In this document: piece by piece, positions 1-7,051 of the stretch | Numbering within the stretch: the stretch's first letter is position 1 | Layout: every line of letters starts with the position of its first letter | Origin: Aquabacter sp040755535 | Lineage (GTDB): Bacteria > Pseudomonadota > Alphaproteobacteria > Rhizobiales > Xanthobacteraceae | Reading direction: 5' to 3' | Assembly (NCBI GenBank): GCA_040755535.1 | Contig: JBFMAV010000012.1 | Location: 17,567-81,566, forward strand | DNA length: 64,000 nt | The notes under the pieces: generated by a model | What the model saw: only the letters and a program-made list of their open reading frames with translations | Told to the model about the DNA's origin: nothing | The model's database searches: none | Program-made: the position numbers and the translations under genes

Positions 1-2429
1 ACCACGTCTCCCTGCCATTCGGTGACCTTCACCGTGGCATTGACCAGCCGCGCGCAACGCTGGGACAACGCGGTCAGCTCATGGAAATGGGTGGCAAAGA
101 GCGCCCGGCAGCGATTGACCTCATGGAGATGCTCCAGGCTCGCCCAGGCGATGGACATGCCGTCGAAGGTCGCCGTGCCACGCCCGATCTCGTCCAGGAT
201 GACCAGTGAACGCGGCGTCGCCTGGTTCAGGATGGCGGCAGTCTCCACCATCTCCACCATGAAAGTGGAGCGCCCGCGCGCCAGATCGTCCGCCGCCCCG
301 ACTCGGGAGAACAGGCGGTCCACCACGCCGAGCCGCGCGGCGCGTGCCGGCACGAAGCAACCCGCCTGCGCCAGAACCGCGATCAAGGCGTTCTGGCGCA
401 GAAACGTGGACTTGCCGGCCATGTTGGGGCCGGTGAGCAGCCACACCTTGCCGCCCTCCGCCCCTTCGGGTGCCGAGAGGTCGCAATCATTGGCGACGAA
501 AGGATCCTTGGCGCGGGCCAGCGCCTGCTCCACCACCGGGTGGCGCCCGCCTTCCACGGCGAAATCCAGGCCATCGGTCATGTGCGGGCGTACATGGCGC
601 TCGTCCACCGCGAGCCGCGCGAGACCGGCATGCACGTCCAGTTCCGCGAGCGCCTCGGCGGCGGCCCGGATCGGCTCGGCCTCGGCCACCACCTCGCCCG
701 CGAGGCGATCAAACAGCGCCTGCTCGATAGCCAATGCCCGTTCGCCGGCGGAGGCGATGCGGCTCTCCAGGTCCGCCAATTCCTGGCTGGTGAAGCGCAC
801 CGCCCCGGCGAGGGTCTGGCGATGGGTGAAGGTGGCAAGATGTGGCGGCTCGCGCAGCTTCTCGGCATGCTGCGCCGTTACTTCGACGAAATAGCCGAGG
901 ACCGCATTGTGGCGGATCTTGAGGGACTTGATCCCGGTCTCGTCGACATAGCGGCGCTCCAGCGCGGCCACGACGCGGCGGCTTTCATCTCGGAATGCGC
1001 GGGTCGCGTCGAGATCGGCATCATAGCCGGCGCGAATGAACCCGCCGTCCCGGCGCAGATGGGGCGGCTCATCCACCAGGGCGCTGATGAGGTCCCCTGC
1101 CAGCCGGGGCTGGACCGCGCGCAGCGCACGCGCGCAGGCGGAAAGACGCTCCGGCGCATCCTCGGGCAGGCCGACCGCCAAAGCGGCGCCCTCTTCGAGC
1201 CCCTGGCCGATGGCCAGAAGGTCGCGCGGAGACCCACGCTGGAGCGACAGACGCGACAACGCGCGGGCAAGATCGGGCGCGCCCGACAAATGGCGGCGGA
1301 TGGCGGAAGTACGCTCGGGATCGTCCGCCAGAAAGGCAACGGCGTCGTGCCGCGCGCGGATCGCGTCGAGATCGGTCAGCGGCTCGGACAGGCGCCGGGC
1401 GAGCAAGCGGGCACCGGCGGCGGTCACGGTGCGATCCACGCTCGCCAGCAGCGAGCCGCGCCGGTCGCCCGACGTGGTGCGCACCAGTTCCAGATTGGCG
1501 CGGGTGCCCGCATCGATCAGCATGGCGCCGCCGTCCGCCGTGCGGCTCGGAGGAGCAAGGGCGGGCCGCGCGCCCAATTGGGTGCGCTCCACATAAGCGA
1601 CGATGGCGGCGGCGGCGATCAATTCGGCTCGGCTGAAGGTGCCGAAGGCATCGAGCGTTGCGACCCGGAAGAAGTCCGCGAGGCGCTGCTCGGCGCCCGT
1701 GCCTTCAAATCCCTGGCGCGGCAATGGCGTGACGGCGGCTAGGCCCTGCCAGACCTCTTTGAGATCCGGATCGTCATAGAGCGCGTCGGAGAGCAGCACC
1801 TCGGCCGGATCCACGCGCGCAAGGTCTGCCGCGAGGGTCGCGCGGGTCGCGCTCGCCACGCGGAAGCTGCCGGTGGAGACGTCCGCGAAGGCGAGGCCAT
1901 AGGCATGGCTGTCCTCGCCCGCGCGCACCCGCGCCACCGCCAGCAGCACATTCTCACGCTTGGCATCCAGCAGCGCGTCTTCCGTCAGCGTGCCTGGGGT
2001 GACGAGGCGCGTGACATCGCGCCGGACCACGGCCTTGGCGCCGCGCTTGCGCGCCTCTGCGGGGTCTTCCAATTGCTCGCACACCGCCACGCGGAAGCCG
2101 AGGGCGATGAGCTTGTGGAGATATTCCTCGGCGCGCGAGATCGGCACCCCGCACATGGGGATGTCCTCGCCCAGATGCTTGCCCCGTTTGGTGAGGACGA
2201 TGCCCAGCGCCTGGGATGCCTGTTCGGCATCCTCGAAGAACAGCTCGTAGAAATCCCCCATGCGGTAGAACAGAAGGCAGTCCGGATTGGCGGCCTTGAT
2301 CTCCACATATTGGGCCATGACCGGCGTCACATGCCCGCGCGCGGCCGCATCCTGTCCGGCGGCGGGTGCAAGGACGGGGGGAGCGTCCTCTTTGTCGAGG
2401 GCGGCGGCGGGTTCGGACACGGAAGCCAT
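1..2429 (-). CDS. mutS: DNA mismatch repair protein MutS (3' end outside window)
   Basis: Recognises mismatches and small loops and starts methyl-independent or -directed repair with MutL. The gene reads leftward from an ATG at 2427-2429 and runs off the window start, so about 809 codons are present of a family length near 900. Near residue 55 is the mismatch-wedge motif GDFYELF. The ATPase Walker A GPNMAGKST lies near residue 665, followed by the Walker B stretch LVILDEIGRGT and the ATHFHEL motif, all intact. What is missing is only the C-terminal dimer/MutL-interaction tail. It is divergent from the guanidine operon, with 421 bp between the two start codons. The ATG was chosen because no in-frame upstream alternative gives a better family start. 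Family assignment is secure. Confidence 0.97.
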   Translation of the reverse strand, partial: MASVSEPAAALDKEDAPPVLAPAAGQDAAARGHVTPVMAQYVEIKAANPDCLLFYRMGDFYELFFEDAEQASQALGIVLTKRGKHLGEDIPMCGVPISRAEEYLHKLIALGFRVAVCEQLEDPAEARKRGAKAVVRRDVTRLVTPGTLTEDALLDAKRENVLLAVARVRAGEDSHAYGLAFADVSTGSFRVASATRATLAADLARVDPAEVLLSDALYDDPDLKEVWQGLAAVTPLPRQGFEGTGAEQRLADFFRVATLDAFGTFSRAELIAAAAIVAYVERTQLGARPALAPPSRTADGGAMLIDAGTRANLELVRTTSGDRRGSLLASVDRTVTAAGARLLARRLSEPLTDLDAIRARHDAVAFLADDPERTSAIRRHLSGAPDLARALSRLSLQRGSPRDLLAIGQGLEEGAALAVGLPEDAPERLSACARALRAVQPRLAGDLISALVDEPPHLRRDGGFIRAGYDADLDATRAFRDESRRVVAALERRYVDETGIKSLKIRHNAVLGYFVEVTAQHAEKLREPPHLATFTHRQTLAGAVRFTSQELADLESRIASAGERALAIEQALFDRLAGEVVAEAEPIRAAAEALAELDVHAGLARLAVDERHVRPHMTDGLDFAVEGGRHPVVEQALARAKDPFVANDCDLSAPEGAEGGKVWLLTGPNMAGKSTFLRQNALIAVLAQAGCFVPARAARLGVVDRLFSRVGAADDLARGRSTFMVEMVETAAILNQATPRSLVILDEIGRGTATFDGMSIAWASLEHLHEVNRCRALFATHFHELTALSQRCARLVNATVKVTEWQGDV

Positions 2430-2617
2430 GGGCGCACGCTAGAGGCACCGGCACCGCTAGGGAAGCCGAACGCCGGCCCCGTCCACGATCTTGCTGGCCT
2501 GTCCCCGCGACGGCGAAGCTGGCGCGCGGCGCACAAAAAGCGGGCAAGCGCCTTATTCACGGGCAATCGGAGAGGGCGTTGTCGCCCCTCATCCACCGGA
2601 GCGCGCGACAGATGGCT

Positions 2618-2633
2618 TGGCACACGCTTTGCA
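2618..2633 (+). promoter_or_regulatory. Sigma-54 (RpoN) promoter of the guanidine operon
   Basis: The sequence TGGCAC-N5-TTGCA is an exact match to the -24/-12 consensus, with the GG and GC dinucleotides in correct spacing. Transcription should start about 11-12 bases downstream, near 2644, which is just before the 5' edge of the riboswitch aptamer. RpoN promoters need an enhancer-binding activator; for a nitrogen operon NtrC is the obvious candidate. I did not find a convincing NtrC dyad upstream, only a weak GCAC-rich stretch near 2528-2545. Confidence 0.85.
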
Positions 2634-2651
2634 AAGCTTATCTCAGAGTTG

Positions 2652-2762
2652 GTGGCTAGGGTTCCGGCATCGCCCAAGGGGCGGTGCGCTGGTCCGAGAG
2701 CTGCCGCCGGTCCGGGGAGACATCCGGCCGGACGCACGGCGGGACAAAAGCCCGGGAGACCT
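2652..2762 (+). ncRNA. Guanidine-I (ykkC) riboswitch aptamer
   Basis: The leader carries the diagnostic conserved blocks of the guanidine-I class in order: CTAGGGTTCCG (about 2656-2666), CTGGTCCGAGAG (2689-2700), an ACGG element (2735-2738), then GGGACAAAAGCCCGGGAGA (2741-2759). This class binds free guanidinium and switches on guanidine carboxylase, exporter and transporter genes. Here it stands between a sigma-54 promoter and an importer/carboxylase operon, which is the classical context. Boundaries are approximate because the P1 stem limits were judged by eye. The motif match is very specific, so confidence is high. Confidence 0.93.
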
Positions 2763-2772
2763 CGGTGGCCAA

Positions 2773-2843
2773 GGAATTGGCGGCACGCGAGTCTCCGCCA
2801 ATTCCTCATCGTAACGCGACGCACGACGCAACGAAGGGGAATT
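2773..2843 (+). promoter_or_regulatory. Possible riboswitch expression platform (competing hairpins over the SD of the first gene)
   Basis: Downstream of the aptamer is an 11-bp perfect stem, GGAATTGGCGG (2773-2783) with CCGCCAATTCC (2795-2805). No U-tract follows, so an intrinsic terminator is unlikely. The 3' arm's AATTCC (2800-2805) can instead pair with a second GGAATT at 2838-2843, which overlaps the Shine-Dalgarno region AAGGGGA of the next gene. The two pairings exclude each other, which suggests translational control. This is inference from complementarity only. Confidence 0.5.
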
Positions 2844-2850
2844 CACTTAT

Positions 2851-3918
2851 ATGCGCTCTCGCTTCCTGACCTATCTCGGTGTGGCCTGCACCGCGCTCAT
2901 GATCGGCGCCGCACCCGCGCTCGCCGCGCCCAAGAAGGACTTCAAGGTCGCCTGGTCCATCTATGTGGGGTGGATGCCCTGGGGCTATGCGGCCGACACA
3001 GGCATCGTGAAGAAGTGGGCCGACAAATACGGCCTCAATATCCAGGTCACCCAGTTCAACGACTATGTGGAGAGCATCAACCAATATACCGCCGGCGCCT
3101 TCGACGCGCTGACCGTGACCAATATGGATGCCCTCTCGGTGCCCGCCGCCGGCGGCGTGGACACCACGGCCGTCATCGTCGGGGACTTCTCCAACGGCAA
3201 CGACGCGGTGATCCTGAAGAACAAGACCAAGCTCGCCGACATCAAGGGGCAGAAGGTCAATCTGGTCGAGTTCTCAGTCTCCCATTATCTGCTCGCCCGC
3301 GCGCTCGAAAGCATCAACCTGTCCGAGCGGGACGTGAAGGTGGTGAACACCTCCGACGCCGACATGGTGGCCGCCTACAAGACCAAGGCCGTGACGGCGG
3401 TGGTGACCTGGAACCCGCTGGTCTCGGAAATCCTCGCCGAGAAGAGCGCCCACAACGTGTTCGACAGTTCCAAGATCCCCGGCGAGATTATGGACCTGAT
3501 GGTCGCCAATACCGGCGTGCTGAAGGACAATCCCGATTTCGGCAAGGCCCTGGCCGGCATCTGGTACGAGACCATGGCCATCATGACCGACCCCGGCGAG
3601 AAGGGCATCGCGGCGCGCACCGCCATGGGCAAGGCGTCCGGCACCGACCTTGCCGGCTTCGACGCGCAGCTCGCCGCCACCAAGCTGTTCGCCAAGGCGT
3701 CCGACGCCTCCGCCTTCGTGAAGTCGCCCGATGTGGCCGTCACCATGGACCGGGTGCGCAAGTTCCTGTTCGCCAAGAAGCTGCTGGGCGACAACGCCAA
3801 GTCGGCCGACGTGGTGGGCATCGAAATGGCGGACGGCAAGATCCTGGGCGACGCGAAGAATGTGAAGTTCCGCTTCACGGACGCTTATATGTCCGCCGCC
3901 GCCGACGGCAAGCTCTGA
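2851..3918 (+). CDS. ABC importer periplasmic binding protein, urea-carboxylase-associated (probable guanidine binder)
   Basis: A 355-residue secreted solute-binding protein of the NitT/TauT type. It has a clear Sec signal peptide ending at about residue 26 (LAAPALAA-type AXA site: APALAA) and then a mature binding fold. The start ATG has the SD AAGGGGA at 2834-2840. The gene is first in the operon, directly under the guanidine-I riboswitch, and is followed 22 bp later by the permease. Family members located next to urea carboxylase genes were long called urea or nitrate binders. The riboswitch argues that this one delivers guanidine or a close analogue. Substrate is inferred; fold and role in import are secure. 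Confidence 0.85.
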   Translation: MRSRFLTYLGVACTALMIGAAPALAAPKKDFKVAWSIYVGWMPWGYAADTGIVKKWADKYGLNIQVTQFNDYVESINQYTAGAFDALTVTNMDALSVPAAGGVDTTAVIVGDFSNGNDAVILKNKTKLADIKGQKVNLVEFSVSHYLLARALESINLSERDVKVVNTSDADMVAAYKTKAVTAVVTWNPLVSEILAEKSAHNVFDSSKIPGEIMDLMVANTGVLKDNPDFGKALAGIWYETMAIMTDPGEKGIAARTAMGKASGTDLAGFDAQLAATKLFAKASDASAFVKSPDVAVTMDRVRKFLFAKKLLGDNAKSADVVGIEMADGKILGDAKNVKFRFTDAYMSAAADGKL

Positions 3919-3940
3919 CCGGGCGCCGGGAGAAGCGGAC

Positions 3941-4753
3941 ATGCGCCTCGTCAATCTGAGGCCCGACAAGGGGACGGGCCTCGTGCTCGCCCTCGTGCCG
4001 TTCGTGCTGGTGGTGGCCGCCTATGTGCTCGGTTCCGCCGAGCGTCTGGCCGAGAACCCGGCCGACAAGCTCCTCCCGAGCCTCTCCACCCTGGCCGAGA
4101 CCACGGGCCGTCTCGCCTTTGTCGCCGATGCCCGCACCGGCGACTACATGCTGCTGGCCGACACGCTGGCGAGCCTGGAGCGCCTCGGCGCCGCGCTGGC
4201 CATCGCGACAGCAACGGCGCTGGTGCTCGGCCTGCTCATCGGCCTGCTGCCGCTCATGAGCGCCTTCCTCGCGCCCTTCGTCGCCATCATCTCCATGGTG
4301 CCGCCCTTGGCGCTGCTGCCGATCCTGTTCATCGTCATGGGGCTTGGGGAAGCTTCGAAAATCGCCCTCATCGTCATCGGCGTCGCGCCATTCCTGACCC
4401 GCGATCTCGCCATGCGGGTTAAGGAATTGCCCAGGGAGCAGCTCATCAAGGCGCAGACGCTGGGCGCCTCCACCTGGCAGATCGCGGTGCGGGTGGTGCT
4501 GCCACAGATCCTGCCGCGCCTGCTCGACGCCGTGCGCCTCTCGCTCGGCCCGGCCTTCCTGTTCCTGATCGCGGCGGAGGCCATCGCCTCGGATTCCGGC
4601 CTCGGCTATCGCATCTTCCTCGTGCGGCGCTATCTCGCCATGGATGTGATCCTGCCCTATGTGGCCTGGATCACGCTGCTCTCGGTCGCCATGGACTACG
4701 GCCTCGCCAAGCTGCGCGATGCCGCCTTCCCCTGGTTCGGGGGCGCGAAATGA
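3941..4753 (+). CDS. ABC importer permease of the guanidine operon
   Basis: A 270-residue integral membrane protein of the SsuC/TauC/NrtB permease family. Hydrophobic segments start near residue 8 (LVLALVPFVLVVAAYVL). The EAA-loop-like stretch KAQTLGASTWQIAVRVVLP, near residues 170-190, contacts the ATPase. It is the membrane channel for the upstream binding protein. Its stop overlaps the start of the ATPase gene by ATGA at 4750-4753, so translation is probably coupled. Substrate assignment follows the operon (guanidine by inference). Confidence 0.85.
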   Translation: MRLVNLRPDKGTGLVLALVPFVLVVAAYVLGSAERLAENPADKLLPSLSTLAETTGRLAFVADARTGDYMLLADTLASLERLGAALAIATATALVLGLLIGLLPLMSAFLAPFVAIISMVPPLALLPILFIVMGLGEASKIALIVIGVAPFLTRDLAMRVKELPREQLIKAQTLGASTWQIAVRVVLPQILPRLLDAVRLSLGPAFLFLIAAEAIASDSGLGYRIFLVRRYLAMDVILPYVAWITLLSVAMDYGLAKLRDAAFPWFGGAK

Positions 4754-5562
4754 CCGCCATTTCCGTCTCCCATGTCTGGAAGGAATATGGCGACCAGATC
4801 GTGCTGGAGAACATCTCCCTTGATTTCGCGCCGCGCTCCTTCGTGGCGCTGGTGGGGCCGTCCGGGTGCGGCAAGACCACCTTCCTGCGCATGCTCCTGT
4901 CGGAGGAGCAGCCGACGCGCGGCCAGATCCTGGTGGATGGGCGCCCGCTCGCCCGCGAGCCGGGGCCCGACCGGGGCGTGGTGTTCCAACGTTATTCCGT
5001 GTTTCCGCATCTGACCGTCCTCGGCAATGTGATGCTGGCCGCGGAACTCCCCAAGGCGCCCTTCACCGGGCGTCTGTTCGGAGCTGGCCGGCGGCAGGCG
5101 CAGGAGGAGGCGCGGGCGCTCATCGCGGAAGTGGGACTTGCCGGGAGCGAGGACAAATATCCCGCCGCTCTTTCCGGCGGCATGCAGCAGCGCCTCGCGC
5201 TCGCCCAGGCCGTGATGCGCAAGCCCAAGATCCTGCTGCTGGACGAGCCGTTCGGCGCCCTCGATCCCGGCATTCGCGCCGACATCCACGTGCTCATGAA
5301 GCGGCTGTGGAACGAGTGCGAGATGAGCGTGGTCATGGTGACCCATGACCTCAAGGAAGCCTTCACGCTCGCCACCCGCGTCATCGCGTTCGAGCGCCGC
5401 CGCACGGGCGATGACCGCGCGCGCTTCGGCGCGGTGGTGGCGCGCGACATCGAGGTCTGGCCGCGCCGCGTGGCGGGCCAGCCCGCCCCTCTTGCGGACC
5501 GGGACGACCCGGCGCCCGCTTCGGACACCGGCCGGGACGACCCGGCGCCGTTTCCTCGCTGA
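4750..5562 (+). CDS. ABC importer ATP-binding protein of the guanidine operon
   Basis: A 270-residue cytoplasmic ATPase that powers the importer. Walker A is GPSGCGKTT near residue 37, the ABC signature LSGGMQQR is near residue 143, and Walker B ILLLDEPFGALDP is near residue 162, followed by the H-loop VTHD. The C-terminal 50 residues are low-complexity and rich in Asp, Pro and Ala. They contain RDDPAP twice because of an 18-bp direct repeat in the DNA (5499-5516 and 5532-5549). That tail is not needed for the ATPase fold. The next gene begins 10 bp after the stop. Confidence 0.88.
   Translation: MTAISVSHVWKEYGDQIVLENISLDFAPRSFVALVGPSGCGKTTFLRMLLSEEQPTRGQILVDGRPLAREPGPDRGVVFQRYSVFPHLTVLGNVMLAAELPKAPFTGRLFGAGRRQAQEEARALIAEVGLAGSEDKYPAALSGGMQQRLALAQAVMRKPKILLLDEPFGALDPGIRADIHVLMKRLWNECEMSVVMVTHDLKEAFTLATRVIAFERRRTGDDRARFGAVVARDIEVWPRRVAGQPAPLADRDDPAPASDTGRDDPAPFPR
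5499..5549 (+). repeat. 18-bp direct repeat inside the ATPase gene tail
   Basis: The 18-mer CCGGGACGACCCGGCGCC occurs at 5499-5516 and again at 5532-5549, in the same reading frame (33-bp period). It encodes a repeated Arg-Asp-Asp-Pro-Ala-Pro segment in the C-terminal extension of the transporter ATPase. It looks like a local slippage duplication. Confidence 0.7.
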
Positions 5563-5572
5563 GGAGAGAGAC

Positions 5573-6382
5573 ATGACCGTCACCCCCGAGACACAGGCGC
5601 GCATGGACGCCCATCGGCGCCGCTATGAGGAGTTGAAGGCCGAAGGCCAGGGCCAGGCGCCACGCGTCATGCCTGCGCCCACGGCGCACGGCTCCGTCTT
5701 GCTGCCACCCGGTCCGGTGAAGCGCGAGACCATTCCCGCCGGCTGGTATTGGACCTCGCGCCTGCTCGCGGGCGAGACGCTGCGCATCGCGCTGATGGAC
5801 GCGCCCTCCGCCGTGTCCCTGATCGCCTGGAACGCGGCGGATACGTCTGAGCGCATCAATTATGCCGACACGGTGAAGATCCAATGGACCGCCGCGCTCG
5901 CCAAGGGCCGCGTCATCTTCTCCGACATGGGTCGCGTCATGTTCTCCATCGTGGAGGATACGAGCGGCATGCATGACGCGCTGGTCGGCGGGTCCACGGC
6001 CGCTTCGAACCGGCGCTACAAAGCGCCCGGATATCTGCGCAACACGCGGGATAATTTCATCCTCGCCGCCGGCAAGCTCGGGCTCGACAAGCGCGACATC
6101 CCGCCCTGCCTCACCTTCTTCGCCCCGGTTCGCACCGATGCGGAGGGAAAATTCGTGTGGACCGGCGCTCCGCGCGTCGCCGGCGATTTCGTGGACCTGC
6201 GGGCGGAGATGGACATGCTGGTGGCGCTCTCCAACTGTCCCCACCCGCTGGATCCGAACCCGGACTATGCCGCCGGCAATGTGGAGGCCATCCGCTTCTG
6301 GGCCAGCGAGCCCGCCTTCGACGATTTCTGCCGCACCGCCACCCGCGAGGCCGCGCGCGGCTTCGAAAATCTCGCGCGCTGA
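5573..6382 (+). CDS. DUF1989 urea-carboxylase-associated protein (probable carboxyguanidine deiminase subunit)
   Basis: A 269-residue protein of the UAAP/DUF1989 family. In guanidine-degrading bacteria two such proteins form a carboxyguanidine deiminase that turns the carboxylase product into allophanate plus ammonia. The SD GAGGAGAG stands just before the ATG. The family core spans about residues 55-255, with an EDTSGMHD motif near residue 130. Where the sister protein has a CxCE motif this one has GGSTAASN, so it lacks those cysteines. It precedes its paralogue by 10 bp. Function is by family and context. Confidence 0.8.
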   Translation: MTVTPETQARMDAHRRRYEELKAEGQGQAPRVMPAPTAHGSVLLPPGPVKRETIPAGWYWTSRLLAGETLRIALMDAPSAVSLIAWNAADTSERINYADTVKIQWTAALAKGRVIFSDMGRVMFSIVEDTSGMHDALVGGSTAASNRRYKAPGYLRNTRDNFILAAGKLGLDKRDIPPCLTFFAPVRTDAEGKFVWTGAPRVAGDFVDLRAEMDMLVALSNCPHPLDPNPDYAAGNVEAIRFWASEPAFDDFCRTATREAARGFENLAR

Positions 6383-6392
6383 GGGGGAGAAC

Positions 6393-7046
6393 ATGACCAA
6401 ACGCTTCTTCGCCGCCCCCGTGCGCGACCCCAACAGCGCCATCGCGGTCCACGACATTCCGGCCGAGGCCCCCTGGTCGGGTCTGGTGCGCAAGGGCCAG
6501 TCCATCCGCATCATCGACCTCGAAGGCCAGCAGGCGGTGGACACGCTGTTCTACCGCGCGGACGATTTTTCCGAGCGCTATTCCGCGCAGGACACGCTGC
6601 GCGTCCAGGGCTCGGCCTATGTGGGGACCGGAACCCGACTCATCTCCACCGAAGGCCGCCTCATGGCGACGGTGACGGCCGACACCAGCGGCGGCCACGA
6701 TACGTCCGCGGGCGCCTGTTCCTGCGAGAGCAACACCGCCCGGTTCGGGCATCAGACGAAATTCCAGCATGCCTGCCGCGAGAATTTCCTCCTCGCAGTG
6801 ACCAAGCACGGCATGAGCAAGCGGGACATCGTCCCCAACATCAACTTCTTCATGAACGTGCCCATCGAGCCGTCGGGCAATCTTGCCATCGTCGACGGGG
6901 TGTCGAAGCCGGGGGATTATGTGGAGCTGATGGCCGAGATGGACGTGCTGTGCGTCATCTCCAACTGCCCGCAGATCAACAATCCCTGCAACGGTTTCAA
7001 CCCCACACCGATCCGCGTGCTGATCTTCGCCGGCGAGCAGGACTGA
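6393..7046 (+). CDS. DUF1989 urea-carboxylase-associated protein, second subunit (probable carboxyguanidine deiminase)
   Basis: A 217-residue paralogue of the preceding gene and its likely partner in a heteromeric carboxyguanidine deiminase. It carries DTSGGHDTSAGACSCESN around residues 95-113; the Cys-x-Cys-Glu cluster and nearby His are plausible metal ligands and are absent from the partner. The SD GGGGGAGA precedes the ATG. It sits 5 bp upstream of the carboxylase ATG, so the three enzymes are made from one transcript. I am sure of the family, and moderately sure of the reaction. Confidence 0.8.
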   Translation: MTKRFFAAPVRDPNSAIAVHDIPAEAPWSGLVRKGQSIRIIDLEGQQAVDTLFYRADDFSERYSAQDTLRVQGSAYVGTGTRLISTEGRLMATVTADTSGGHDTSAGACSCESNTARFGHQTKFQHACRENFLLAVTKHGMSKRDIVPNINFFMNVPIEPSGNLAIVDGVSKPGDYVELMAEMDVLCVISNCPQINNPCNGFNPTPIRVLIFAGEQD

Positions 7047-7051
7047 CAGCC

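Noticed and set aside
1905..3959. Long plus-strand frame across mutS and the binding protein gene
   Set aside because: It crosses the promoter, the riboswitch and two real genes in wrong frames.
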